A DNA stretch of 64,000 nucleotides, from NCBI GenBank assembly GCA_002328585.1, contig DCUV01000032.1:198277-262276 (forward strand), given 5' to 3'. The number at the start of each line of letters is the position of its first letter. Positions within the stretch are counted from its first letter, which is position 1. The notes beneath the pieces were generated by a model. The model did not search any database and had not been told where the DNA came from. It saw only the letters and a list, made by a program, of their open reading frames with translations. Both the position numbers and the translations under genes were made by a program. This document shows positions 36,264 to 44,903 of the stretch, one piece after another. The stretch is from Spirochaetia bacterium UBA2205. GTDB taxonomy: Bacteria; Spirochaetota; UBA4802; UB4802.

Positions 36264-36549
36264 ATTGCATTAATGTTAACTACATCCCTTTCTATTTCTA
36301 TAATGATAACTGTGCAAATTGGGGTATTATATTGCTCACTATGCGATGCATTGTCACCCGTTTCATTATGGCAAATACTTATTGCCAATGTTGCCGTATA
36401 ATTTTAAAATTATTTTACCACTGAAATCGTACTATAAATAAAATTAACTGCACCATACCATATACACACGCTTGCAATTTACCAATTTATCATTGTAATT
36501 AACGAAATAGTCATAACCGGATCATAAATCACATATCCCAGTTTTTTAC
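36264..36549. other. Intergenic region upstream of the peroxiredoxin promoter
   Basis: About 290 bp between yjbQ and the promoter of the selenoprotein gene. No open frame or RNA was recognised. A short direct alternation of hydrophobic codons near 36350 has no start or similarity. Confidence 0.45.
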
Positions 36550-36602
36550 TTGACTTTCCATAATTATTAATTATAGTAAAACCAAATTTATAATAATTAC
36601 AG
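36550..36602 (+). promoter_or_regulatory. Promoter with Fur/PerR-like palindromes before the peroxiredoxin
   Basis: TTGACT (36550-36555), a 16-bp spacer and TATAGT (36572-36577) form the promoter. A perfect 7-1-7 palindrome, ATAATTA-T-TAATTAT (36560-36574), fills the spacer. A second element, TTATAATAATTACAG (36588-36602), matches the PerR consensus TTATAATnATTATAA at 12 of 14 defined bases just after the start region. Both suit control by a Fur-family peroxide or metal sensor. AT-rich DNA gives such matches easily, so this is tentative. Confidence 0.5.
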
Positions 36603-36611
36603 GAGGATGCT

Positions 36612-37325
36612 ATGCCACAGGAATTTAAAGCTGGTTGTACTCGTCCCACACCTCCCGAAGAAGCCGTTAAACCAATCTCTACTGAAAATACTATTCAAAA
36701 AAAGGAGGAGAATGCTATGATACACGTTGGTCAAAAAGCCCCGGATTTTTCGCTTCCCGCATACCTGAAAGGGAAATTTGTTGAGGTTAAGCTATCTGAA
36801 TACATGGGAAAGTGGGTTGTGCTTTGTTTTTACCCCGGTGATTTTACCTTTGTCTGAGCTACAGAGGTTTCTGCGGTCGCAGAAAAATATCCTGAATTTC
36901 AAAAATTGGGCGTTGAAGTGCTTTCTGCAAGCGTTGATAGCGTTTTTGTCCATAAGATGTGGAACGATTTTGAATTGTCAAAAATGGTAAAAGGTGGCAT
37001 ACCGTTCCCCATGCTTTCTGATGCTGGTGGAAATATTGGGACACTGTATGGTGTGTACAATAGCAGTGCCGGTGTTGAAAATAGAGGGCGTTTTTTAATT
37101 GATCCTGATGGTACCATTGTTGGCTATGAAGTTTTAACACCACCGGTTGGGCGTAATGTTCTGGAAACTATCCGACAAATTCAGGCTTTCCAATTGGTTC
37201 GTGAATCTAAAGGAACTCAAGCAACACCTTCAGGATGGCGTCCGGGCAAAGACACGTTAAAACCAGCTCCCGATCTGGTAGGCAAGGTGTGGGAAGTTTG
37301 GTCTGTTGATAAAGCTTTTGATTAA
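36612..37325 (+). CDS. Selenocysteine-containing peroxiredoxin (AhpC/Prx1 type), UGA read through
   Basis: A UGA at 36855-36857 falls exactly at the peroxidatic residue: CFYPGDFTFV, UGA, ATEVSAVAEKYP corresponds to the family's 'FYP.DFTFVCPTE'. The frame stays open to 37325, giving 237 residues with Sec82. Downstream features of AhpC (SASVDSVFVHKMWN, FPMLSDAGGNIG, NRGRFLIDPDG, GRNVLETIRQIQA) are intact. The resolving Cys of 2-Cys enzymes is absent: 'VCPAGW' reads ATPSGW. A first ATG (36612) and an internal ATG (36717, Met36) each have a strong GGAGG, so two N-termini are possible; the first adds an unusual segment, CTRPTPPEEAVKP. It would detoxify peroxides in the cytoplasm. Confidence 0.9.
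36855..36885 (+). promoter_or_regulatory. Sec UGA codon and candidate bacterial SECIS hairpin
   Basis: The UGA at 36855-36857 is followed after 10 nt by a perfect 7-bp stem, TTTCTGC (36868-36874) and GCAGAAA (36879-36885), closing the tetraloop GGTC (36875-36878). Bacterial SECIS elements sit directly 3' of UGA within the coding sequence, with conserved G and U in the apical loop. The spacing (17 nt from UGA to the loop) and the GGU-containing loop fit. SelB recruitment would insert Sec here. Confidence 0.82.
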
Positions 37326-37421
37326 AATTTTTTAAAAAATGCTTGATTTTTTTTAATATTATATTACAATATTATTAAGCTATTTGTATGCTATAATTCG
37401 ACTATCAAACATTTAATAATT

Positions 37422-38363
37422 ATGAGCTATACAGCATATTGCTTTCATCCACATTATTTAAACCATATAACAGGGGATTCCCATCCTGAATCCCCTAAAC
37501 GCCTTGAACAATTAGATAAATATATCCGTAATAATAACAATTATTCATCATTGCTGTATGTCCAGCCACGGAAAGCAGACCCAAAAGTGTTATCTTATGC
37601 TCATGATATTAATTATATTCAATCAATAGCCAATGCAAAACCCAATGGTATAACCTGTATTGATGGGTATGATACAGTAATATGCGATGAAACGTATGAT
37701 GTATCATTATGGGCAGTAGGTGGTATTTTAGAGGTATGTGACTATATCATGGCTGGTGAAGCTCACAATGGATTTTGCGCCATTCGCCCTCCGGGTCATC
37801 ATGCGGAGATAGCTCAGGCTATGGGTTTTTGCATATTTAATAATATAGCAATAGCTGCTCGCTATTTACAGTATACTTACAATATCCAGAAAATTGCTAT
37901 TATTGATTGGGATGCCCATCACGGCAATGGTACTCAGCATATTTTTGAAGCCGACCCTTCTGTTTTTTATATCAGCCTCCACCAATTCCCTTTTTATCCC
38001 GGTACCGGCAGTGTTGATGAAATTGGCATTGGACCCGGTTATGGATATACTCTTAATATTCCAATGAATTCGGGAAGCAATGATAAAACCTATAAAAGTG
38101 CATTCACTGAAATCATAATCCCTGCACTTGATCATTTTCAACCGGAATTTATATTAATATCAGCCGGTTTTGATGCCCATAAAAGCGATCCCCTATCCTC
38201 ATTAAATGTATCAAGTAGTGCGTACTACATGTTCACGCGAATGCTGTTAGATATTGCACATCAATATTCCAACAAACATGTGCTTGTAGTGCTTGAAGGT
38301 GGTTACGAAATCAATTCAATGATAGAAAGTGTTGACTATGTGCTGAAAGCCCTAATGGAATAA
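37422..38363 (+). CDS. Histone-deacetylase-family amidohydrolase
   Basis: The 313-residue zinc enzyme has all HDAC-fold motifs: HPESPKRLEQL, RPPGHHAE with the paired catalytic histidines, IIDWDAHHGNGTQ with two zinc ligands, YISLHQFPFYPGTG, and ISAGFDAHKSDPLS with the third ligand. It is nearest the class II/AcuC-like bacterial group that includes acetylpolyamine amidohydrolases; the substrate is unknown. The ATG has no clear ribosome-binding site. A TATAAT 25 nt upstream (37392-37397) suggests a very short leader. The stop is adjacent to the stop of the convergent CapA gene. Confidence 0.92.
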   Translation: MSYTAYCFHPHYLNHITGDSHPESPKRLEQLDKYIRNNNNYSSLLYVQPRKADPKVLSYAHDINYIQSIANAKPNGITCIDGYDTVICDETYDVSLWAVGGILEVCDYIMAGEAHNGFCAIRPPGHHAEIAQAMGFCIFNNIAIAARYLQYTYNIQKIAIIDWDAHHGNGTQHIFEADPSVFYISLHQFPFYPGTGSVDEIGIGPGYGYTLNIPMNSGSNDKTYKSAFTEIIIPALDHFQPEFILISAGFDAHKSDPLSSLNVSSSAYYMFTRMLLDIAHQYSNKHVLVVLEGGYEINSMIESVDYVLKALME

Positions 38364-39443
38364 TTAGCGAAAACTATATTCAATATAATTGTTATTAATA
38401 GAAGCCCTATCTACAAAATTACCATCCAGCGACTTGGATATTTGTAAAAAATGGTGCAAAAGGTGTGTTGCATCATCTGCATTCAGTACTCCGGGCTGTA
38501 TAATCTGATCATCAAATTTACCTTTAATGGCATAGACACGTATTTTTGTTATTTTCCCTTCAGGGGCAATATATAAAGCGCATGCAATAGTATCATTGAT
38601 ACCTTCATGCTTTGATCCAAATAAAAAATTTCCCAGTGAATAGATAATAGGTTTGTTTTTATATATTTCAATACCCTGATAAACATGCGGATGATGACCA
38701 GCAATAACATCTGCTCCAGCATCTATCAGCGCATGAGCTATTTCAATCTGTTTTGAAGAAGGATAGTAAAAATATTCATTACCCCAGTGAAGATTAATAA
38801 CAATGAAATCTGCAAAATTATATTTTTGAATATCCTGTATAGCCTTTGATAATTCAAAAAAATTTACACCGGGGTTGCCCCTCGCAACCATATCCCTGGA
38901 GCAGATTTGAGTATAGCATATAATCACCATCTGCATGGCACCCAATTTATAAAATATTGGCCGAGAAGCTGTTGTTTCATTAATCCCTGCTCCTGCATAT
39001 ACTATACCATAAGAAGAAAGAGCAACAAGCGTGTCGGTTAACCCGCCAATACCATAATCTAACATATGATTATTTGCTATGGTCACGGCCTGTATACCTG
39101 CTTTATTCAGCAGGTGAGCAGTATCCATAGTTGCTTTAAAGATATATTTTTTATCAAGAGAACTATCGCCAAAACCTTTATTGGTCAAAGGTGCTTCCAG
39201 ATTTGCCATGACAAAGTCAAATGAATGTAAAAAGCTTTGTATGTTTTGCAGGGGATAATCAGCACCCTTTTTGCTCATAGTATCATTAACTGCCCATTCA
39301 AACATCATATCGCCAACAAAAAGAACACTGCTTTCTGAAGATAATGCTGGATACTGCTCTGGTACGCGATACCCGGCAGTTGAGCAGCATAATCCAGCGT
39401 GCAACAACAGCACTATAATGAAACCAATTCTTTGCACTTTCAT
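38364..39443 (-). CDS. CapA-family (PgsA-like) metallophosphatase-fold protein
   Basis: The 359-residue protein has an N-terminal hydrophobic signal with a Cys pair (GLCCST) that could be a lipobox. The CapA domain follows: SVLFVGDMMFEWAV, MANLEAPLTN, VTIANNHMLDYG, VINLHWGNEYFYYPS, DVIAGHHPHVYQGIEI and IYSLGNFLFGS. These are the conserved metal-site loops of the calcineurin-like PGA_cap family, linked to poly-gamma-glutamate capsule or related peptide/amide chemistry. No other capsule gene is present. Its start shares a base with the stop of the upstream gene (TAATG), so it belongs to the LarE-like operon. Confidence 0.87.
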   Translation of the reverse strand: MKVQRIGFIIVLLLHAGLCCSTAGYRVPEQYPALSSESSVLFVGDMMFEWAVNDTMSKKGADYPLQNIQSFLHSFDFVMANLEAPLTNKGFGDSSLDKKYIFKATMDTAHLLNKAGIQAVTIANNHMLDYGIGGLTDTLVALSSYGIVYAGAGINETTASRPIFYKLGAMQMVIICYTQICSRDMVARGNPGVNFFELSKAIQDIQKYNFADFIVINLHWGNEYFYYPSSKQIEIAHALIDAGADVIAGHHPHVYQGIEIYKNKPIIYSLGNFLFGSKHEGINDTIACALYIAPEGKITKIRVYAIKGKFDDQIIQPGVLNADDATHLLHHFLQISKSLDGNFVDRASINNNYIEYSFR

Positions 39444-40126
39444 TAATGCCCTTTCTGGATATAAGGATACAGATAAAGCTCACCTGCTATAAAATCCTTT
39501 ATATTGGGCAAGTCTTCAACATCCTGCATCTGCGATGCAATAAGCGATTCTGGATACGAGCATTGAAACTCCTTTATTGATATATGGAAGTGACGTGCCT
39601 GAATTAATAATTGTAAAAAAGCAGTATCAGAAAATTCTGTTATTTCAAAACTATCACAATGCTTCATTGCAATCCCTTTAACAGGTGACAGGGGGTCAAC
39701 GATATACAATCCTGTTTCATTATTCAGGTAGGTAACAATTTCTTCATAAAACCCTTTAGGAGCGCTGTATGAGGAAGGTAGTCTATTCCCTGTAATAATA
39801 TCTGATGATTCAAAATGCTGAACGTAAGTTGCTATTGCCTGCCAGCCGGTAAACGCTTCAACAGGCATTATAAATAGGTAGTGCAATGAAAAATCCCGTG
39901 CATACGATAGTGCACTGACCAGCGCTCCTCCATACCCCAACGGTTCTTCATGAATGACAAAATGTATTCCAGCATCAGCAAGTTCAGATGCAGATTCAAT
40001 CTCCACGCCATCATTGATGACAAGTGGCATCATGTTGGGAAAAGGACATTCCTGTATATTGTCCAAATTCTTTTGTATCAATTCCTCATTATTGCGGGCA
40101 ATAAAAGCTGCTAATATATCACTCAT
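39443..40126 (-). CDS. GT-A-fold glycosyltransferase-like protein, degenerate
   Basis: The 227-residue protein shows a GT2-like order: AAFIARNNEELIQKNLDNI, then PLVINDG, GIHFVIHEEPLGYGGALVSAL (compare 'N.G.G.A...G' of dolichol-phosphate mannose synthases), then LFIMPVEAFTG where an active enzyme has a DxD-type D(A)D. The metal-binding acidic pair is not present, so it may be inactive or use another mechanism. It overlaps larE-like by 8 bp and touches capA by 1 bp, so the three products probably act together. The product is unknown. Confidence 0.6.
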   Translation of the reverse strand: MSDILAAFIARNNEELIQKNLDNIQECPFPNMMPLVINDGVEIESASELADAGIHFVIHEEPLGYGGALVSALSYARDFSLHYLFIMPVEAFTGWQAIATYVQHFESSDIITGNRLPSSYSAPKGFYEEIVTYLNNETGLYIVDPLSPVKGIAMKHCDSFEITEFSDTAFLQLLIQARHFHISIKEFQCSYPESLIASQMQDVEDLPNIKDFIAGELYLYPYIQKGH

Positions 40127-40943
40127 GTGGTAACATCCTGTTTAAATTTCCTGATGAAAAACCTTCACAATCAACCGTTACGTATAAAAAACCAAGTTCC
40201 TTTATAAAAGCAACAACTTTATTACGGAGGGTTGTATCCATAAAATATGCAATTTCTTCTTCTGGTATCTCAATACGTGCAATGGGATAATGATACCGCA
40301 CCCGTACCGCTGTAAATCCCAATCCGGCAATAAAAGTCTCTGCTTTTGCAATACTATCAAGCATATTATTTGTTATGTTAGTATGGTACGGTATGCGCGT
40401 TGCTAAACATGAGTTGGAAAATTGTGCATGCGGTATCTGCATATCTGCCAGAGCACTATAAATATCATCTTTTGTTATGCCAGCCTCAACAAACGGCGAT
40501 AGTATCCCTAATTCTTCCAGCGCCTTTTTTCCGGGCCTATAATCGTTACAATCCGAAGCATTGCTTGCATCTATGACATTTATAAAACTATTAGCGTGTG
40601 CATACGCAAGAATATTTTTAAAAATTTCATGTTTACAGTAGTAGCACCGCATTTCAGTATTTGCTATAATCTGGCGATTGCTCATTACCGATACTGTAAT
40701 CTCGTGATACGGGATACGATGGTTCTGTGCAAAATAACGGGCATATTCTGTTTCGCCCGGAATGGTAAATTCGCTGATGCAATGAACCGCACAAAAATCC
40801 ATACTCCGGCGCATAGATATTGCAGCAAGCAATGTTGAATCATTACCCCCGGAATATGCCACGATAAACGGCTGGAGTTTTCTCAATATTTGATGTACTT
40901 GTTCAATCTTTTTTTCATCCATACGGTAACCATTATACCACAA
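40119..40943 (-). CDS. larE: LarE-family ATP-dependent sulfur transferase
   Basis: The protein has the PP-loop AYSGGNDSTLLA (about residues 29-40) and LarE signatures DASNASD, RPGKKALEELGILSPFVEAG and SCLATRIPY, plus GFTAVRVRYH...ARIEI at the C-terminus. Three cysteines, Cys100 and Cys103 in RCYYC and Cys179 in SCLATR, fit the [4Fe-4S]-type LarE, which transfers sulfide without sacrificing a protein cysteine. In known systems LarE builds the nickel-pincer cofactor with LarB and LarC; neither is in the window. A second ATG at residue 8 is an equally possible start. It heads the operon with the GT-like and CapA genes. Confidence 0.85.
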   Translation of the reverse strand: MWYNGYRMDEKKIEQVHQILRKLQPFIVAYSGGNDSTLLAAISMRRSMDFCAVHCISEFTIPGETEYARYFAQNHRIPYHEITVSVMSNRQIIANTEMRCYYCKHEIFKNILAYAHANSFINVIDASNASDCNDYRPGKKALEELGILSPFVEAGITKDDIYSALADMQIPHAQFSNSCLATRIPYHTNITNNMLDSIAKAETFIAGLGFTAVRVRYHYPIARIEIPEEEIAYFMDTTLRNKVVAFIKELGFLYVTVDCEGFSSGNLNRMLPHE

Positions 40944-40981
40944 ATACCTTTTAGTGCAACTACTCTATAGAATCAATGTAT

Positions 40982-42538
40982 CTAAAACCATGCGGTTGCA
41001 CCAAATTCACCTTTACCATTTTTTATGTGCGATAGCTCCGATAATAACCTCAATGACAGTTGACATAATCTGCTGCGATAACTTACCCGCATAGCCAGAT
41101 AAACGGCTGTACTGGAACAGGCTTCAGTTAGTATATTGCTGTTTGATAAGGGAAGCATTGCGCAGTACACCTTTTTACCATTACTGTTTACATAGACAAC
41201 ACTCATGGCATGCTGTAGAGAACCCCACTGGACCCCATAGCCTGATCTGATATACCATGCTGAATCATCTCCCGTATATAGTCCGTATTTCATATTCAGT
41301 GATACATTTTTTGTAACCATCCAATCCAGCCCTGTTTGATACCGCGAATCCTGCTGCTCTGCACCTTCTTTATACAATGTCATGAGGCGATAATCCGTTT
41401 GTATCTGTAAGGATTGTATAGTAAACGTTGTCCTGATACAATGAAGTCGTTTATGAGGATATTCAGCATAATATGTTGATGGTACAAGATAGTTCTGGTC
41501 AATGTATGCCCATGAAAACAGCATCCACCTGATTGGTTTTATCTGAGCTGAATAATAATAAATATCACGTGGCGCATTACCGCCAAATGAACTGCTGAAT
41601 GGAGCATAGAAATATCGTTCTGTTTTTTGTATTATGCTGCGAAGTTGTATGCCTTTCTTTTTAACGGTAATCCCATACAGGTAAGCATTGTTGTATTGTG
41701 ATGGTGAAGAGCTATTGCCTTTTACCTCTTTTTGTGCGATAGCCCACTCAGTAAATACTGTTAATATGTTATCCTGATATCTTCCATACAGGCTATACCC
41801 TCCAAACGACTGTAATGCTGTTCCATTCCCATTATCTTTATCAAATACTATTTTTGTATTCTCATGATATAATCCCGTATGGTAATAGCATCCCTGCACA
41901 ACAACATATTCAAAGGGCTGCAACGTTACATTGGCAAAATAGGTGATAATATTAACTGGTTCGGAATATAATCCATCCTTGCTATCATGTGAAAGCAAAC
42001 CACTAATACTGTAAGGATACAGCTTTTCCTCAACATCATCAGATCGCATAAATCGCTCCTGCAATGATGCTCCGATACGCAATCGTACCTGCGGCTTGTT
42101 TAATCTATCATAGAGTGATAGAACTATTCCATGCATCGCGTAGTCAGGGTTTCCGCTTTTACATAGTGATATCCCCGTTTCGCCGCTCCGTACAGGGAAT
42201 GAGTATGGATCAGGATTATAAACAGCAGGCTTACCCAGCAACAGCCCTGATGCATTATGGATAAAATAATATCCAGCTACTATTGCCGCATATTCTCCTG
42301 TATTGCTAAAAGCCCATGTTGCCGTTGTTTTCCCATTATTTGTTTTTATCAGTGTTGCATAAACCTTTGCATAATCTGTTGTGACACTTATTGAGGAACG
42401 TAGATATCGTTGCGTATCAGCTTCATAATCCATGGCATCCTCTCTATATTCAACTGATACGGTACTCAACGCCACCACTGCATGAAAAAACACCACCGTA
42501 AATACCATGCTTAACAGTGCAACTATTGTATTCCGCAT
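40982..42538 (-). CDS. Predicted outer-membrane beta-barrel protein
   Basis: The 518-residue protein has a signal peptide (cleavage near AVVALS). It is then an almost continuous series of amphipathic strands with aromatic girdles (GGYSLYGRYQDNILTVFTEW, TQKTE-type turns, YYYSAQIKPIRWMLFSWAY), ending in FGATAWF. The C-terminal Phe is the usual signature for outer-membrane assembly. It resembles no named porin that I recognise. The start overlaps the end of the HhH-barrel gene by 16 bp. It is the last of a three-gene surface operon. Confidence 0.72.
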   Translation of the reverse strand: MRNTIVALLSMVFTVVFFHAVVALSTVSVEYREDAMDYEADTQRYLRSSISVTTDYAKVYATLIKTNNGKTTATWAFSNTGEYAAIVAGYYFIHNASGLLLGKPAVYNPDPYSFPVRSGETGISLCKSGNPDYAMHGIVLSLYDRLNKPQVRLRIGASLQERFMRSDDVEEKLYPYSISGLLSHDSKDGLYSEPVNIITYFANVTLQPFEYVVVQGCYYHTGLYHENTKIVFDKDNGNGTALQSFGGYSLYGRYQDNILTVFTEWAIAQKEVKGNSSSPSQYNNAYLYGITVKKKGIQLRSIIQKTERYFYAPFSSSFGGNAPRDIYYYSAQIKPIRWMLFSWAYIDQNYLVPSTYYAEYPHKRLHCIRTTFTIQSLQIQTDYRLMTLYKEGAEQQDSRYQTGLDWMVTKNVSLNMKYGLYTGDDSAWYIRSGYGVQWGSLQHAMSVVYVNSNGKKVYCAMLPLSNSNILTEACSSTAVYLAMRVSYRSRLCQLSLRLLSELSHIKNGKGEFGATAWF

Positions 42539-43764
42539 GCAGCCCTGACCATTTTTTGCTGATAGGTATCAAGACTTCTATATAATGGCGATTGCAGTAT
42601 CCCCTGTATACCCGCCTTTTGATATTCCTCAGCCAGTACTATGGCAATATCCGACGGTATATCGGCAGCTAACATAGACTGAAAGAGCCTTTTTATTTTT
42701 TTATTCTGCTCTTCTTTTGATATATATGTTCTGCCTTGATATTTCTTATGGTAATCCTTTTTTTCGTCTTTGTCATCATCACAATAATTACAGGTAACCT
42801 CCTGCAATTGACGTATCTGCTGTGTTGTAAATCCCAGCTGATATAATGATCTTGTGCTGACGGCTCCAAACATCTCTCTAAATTTGATAATACGCTGACA
42901 CAAGACATCAGGTGCAATACCCAGAGCAATAAGCTCCTGTTGGCTGCATGTCTGTATATTGAGCTTTATTGCAGTATTTTGTTTATATTCACTATGAGCC
43001 GGGAAAGCATATCCCGCGCTTGCATAGGTTATCCCAAATCTATGCGTGTTTCCCAGAAATGAATGATGCTGAAGCATATAGTAAAGAAGGATATTGCCCC
43101 ATGCAACATTCACACCGGCTGAAGATAGTTCCAGTTCCTTACTATATCCAACCAGTACGCTTACATGCCTGGTTATATATCCGTTTATCCATATACATTG
43201 CTGTATATCCCCATCATAGGAAAGCGTATATTCAACAGCACATCCATCAAAAATATCAGCATTGCATGAAAATATTGTAGTTGGCGTAATATACTCATCA
43301 TCGCCGTAATGCTGTATATTGTTGGTGAATAAAGTGCACGACAATCGTTCGAAGGGTGTTACCGTAGCCAGCAATCCATAATCAACACTATGTTTTGTTG
43401 CAGTAAACTCTTCAGTTTTTATTGAAAGAATATAGTCATGTACCCTGCAACCCACCTTTATCCAGTGAGCTATCGCCCAATCAAGCCCTGCGGATAGTGT
43501 ATCCTCACGATACTCGGGTATGCCAAAATAATGCCACCGTATTCCACCTTCATATTCTTTCCCCTTGTAGGCAACATTTGAATTTGTTTCTTTAAGCTGA
43601 GGAAAGCCAAAAGGATTTGCATAGCTAAGGCTGCACACAAATGCAGGGTAGTTGCTGTACAATTTTCCCAATAACGGGTCCTGCACATGTAACGGTAATG
43701 CTACTTTATATGCATTTTCAAACGCGCCTATAAGCATAGTTATTGTCAGCAGCAATGAACCCAT
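42523..43764 (-). CDS. Beta-barrel-like protein with C-terminal ComEA-like helix-hairpin-helix domain
   Basis: The 413-residue protein has a hydrophobic N-terminus and about 240 residues of strand-rich, aromatic sequence like an outer-membrane barrel. A helix-hairpin-helix pair follows at about 268-322: KLNIQTCSQQELIALGIAP, then IIKFREMFGAVSTRSLYQLG. This matches the duplicated HhH of ComEA, the competence DNA receptor ('iNiNtA...eL..lpGI....A..Ii.yRe..G.f.s...L..V.GI'). After it comes a CNYC plus acidic/basic linker and a second helical bundle. HhH domains bind DNA backbone without sequence preference. It lies between the lamin-tail and barrel genes with overlaps. Confidence 0.7.
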   Translation of the reverse strand: MGSLLLTITMLIGAFENAYKVALPLHVQDPLLGKLYSNYPAFVCSLSYANPFGFPQLKETNSNVAYKGKEYEGGIRWHYFGIPEYREDTLSAGLDWAIAHWIKVGCRVHDYILSIKTEEFTATKHSVDYGLLATVTPFERLSCTLFTNNIQHYGDDEYITPTTIFSCNADIFDGCAVEYTLSYDGDIQQCIWINGYITRHVSVLVGYSKELELSSAGVNVAWGNILLYYMLQHHSFLGNTHRFGITYASAGYAFPAHSEYKQNTAIKLNIQTCSQQELIALGIAPDVLCQRIIKFREMFGAVSTRSLYQLGFTTQQIRQLQEVTCNYCDDDKDEKKDYHKKYQGRTYISKEEQNKKIKRLFQSMLAADIPSDIAIVLAEEYQKAGIQGILQSPLYRSLDTYQQKMVRAACGIQ

Positions 43765-44747
43765 TACTCAACCACGATGCAATAAAATTTTTTACTCTCG
43801 CAGTTGGCATTGTCCTGAGCCTCAGCAATACCAAGATATAACCCACAGGTAAGATGCTTGATAGTATTGGTCCAATCAACCAGCTGGAAACCAGGCAATG
43901 CGGCAATCAGTGGGCTTTCGTATATTTTGTAGCCTATAGAGGAAAACAGGCGTATCCTGAGCCTGCATGGCTGGACAGCAAAAACGGAAAGCTGCTGTAT
44001 ATTTTTTTTAGAAACAACTATCTTGCGTTTAATTTTTATGAATTCTGACCTTGAATGATTTATTGGCAAAATATTGGTGCGCCCTGCCGTTTGATATGAT
44101 GTAATGACAAAATCGTTATGACCATTACTATCCACCCCGCTTTTGCGGATAATACTTTGATATTCCAAAATTCCGCTTTGACCAATATCAACCATGCACT
44201 CTTCACTGGCAGAAGCACCTGCCCATTGATTATGTTGCATAGCGCTTTGAAGATATTGCCCAATTGATTGGTTAAGTGTACCATCCCTGTTGGAATAAGC
44301 CACAAAATCAATTATCCCGCCATTTGACGGCTCATCATCACTATCTATTGCTACCACACAATCGGTATTCCATAAACTGTTGATATAGTTATTGCAATAG
44401 ACATCAAGAACGCCATTGCTATTGGTATCTCCAGTAACATCACACTCATCTGTCACACCTGGTTTTGTAGGATGCACAACAACAAACCTGTCATCCCATG
44501 GTGTTTCAACTCTATCATAGCTGTATATTGTCACAGGATATTGCGAAAGCGGTTCACTGGTTCCATAATACATGGTTACATACAGCGATGAAATATCCAA
44601 TGATAGCTTCTGCTCAGAGCAGCAAAACAGCTCAACCCAATCGCCCCCTGGTACATTGCAGGCTATTTCATTAATGAGCAGTTGTGGATAACCAATAGAA
44701 GTGTGGAACAAACACACAATAACAATAATCCAGCGCATACAAATCAT
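43764..44747 (-). CDS. Secreted lamin-tail-domain (LTD) protein
   Basis: The 327-residue protein has a signal peptide. Right after it comes LLINEIACNVPGGDWVELFC, the opening of the lamin-tail immunoglobulin-like fold ('I.EI......WVEL.N'). The domain continues to about residue 200 with FVAYSNRDG. A stretch rich in Asp/Asn (GDTNSNGVLDVYCNN) may bind calcium. The C-terminal strands (SSIGYKIYESPL, LTCGLYLGI) look like a sorting or adhesion module. Bacterial LTDs occur in extracellular nucleases and ComEC-associated proteins. It is the first gene of the surface operon and shares one base with the next. Confidence 0.7.
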   Translation of the reverse strand: MICMRWIIVIVCLFHTSIGYPQLLINEIACNVPGGDWVELFCCSEQKLSLDISSLYVTMYYGTSEPLSQYPVTIYSYDRVETPWDDRFVVVHPTKPGVTDECDVTGDTNSNGVLDVYCNNYINSLWNTDCVVAIDSDDEPSNGGIIDFVAYSNRDGTLNQSIGQYLQSAMQHNQWAGASASEECMVDIGQSGILEYQSIIRKSGVDSNGHNDFVITSYQTAGRTNILPINHSRSEFIKIKRKIVVSKKNIQQLSVFAVQPCRLRIRLFSSIGYKIYESPLIAALPGFQLVDWTNTIKHLTCGLYLGIAEAQDNANCESKKFYCIVVE

Positions 44748-44903
44748 CTCCTTTTTACAGGGTTTGTTTATTAATACGCCGGACTGTTAAAAAATTAAAA
44801 GAATGGGGGAATTTTTTTATTTTTTTACAAAAATTTTTTAAAATACCATCAATGCTTCAATTAATTGCTTGACCAACTAAATTTAAATGGAAAAGTATTT
44901 GCC

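Noticed and set aside
36778..37143. Alternative frames across the peroxiredoxin gene as separate proteins
   Set aside because: They are shadows of the selenoprotein reading frame and lack starts with ribosome-binding sites and any similarity.
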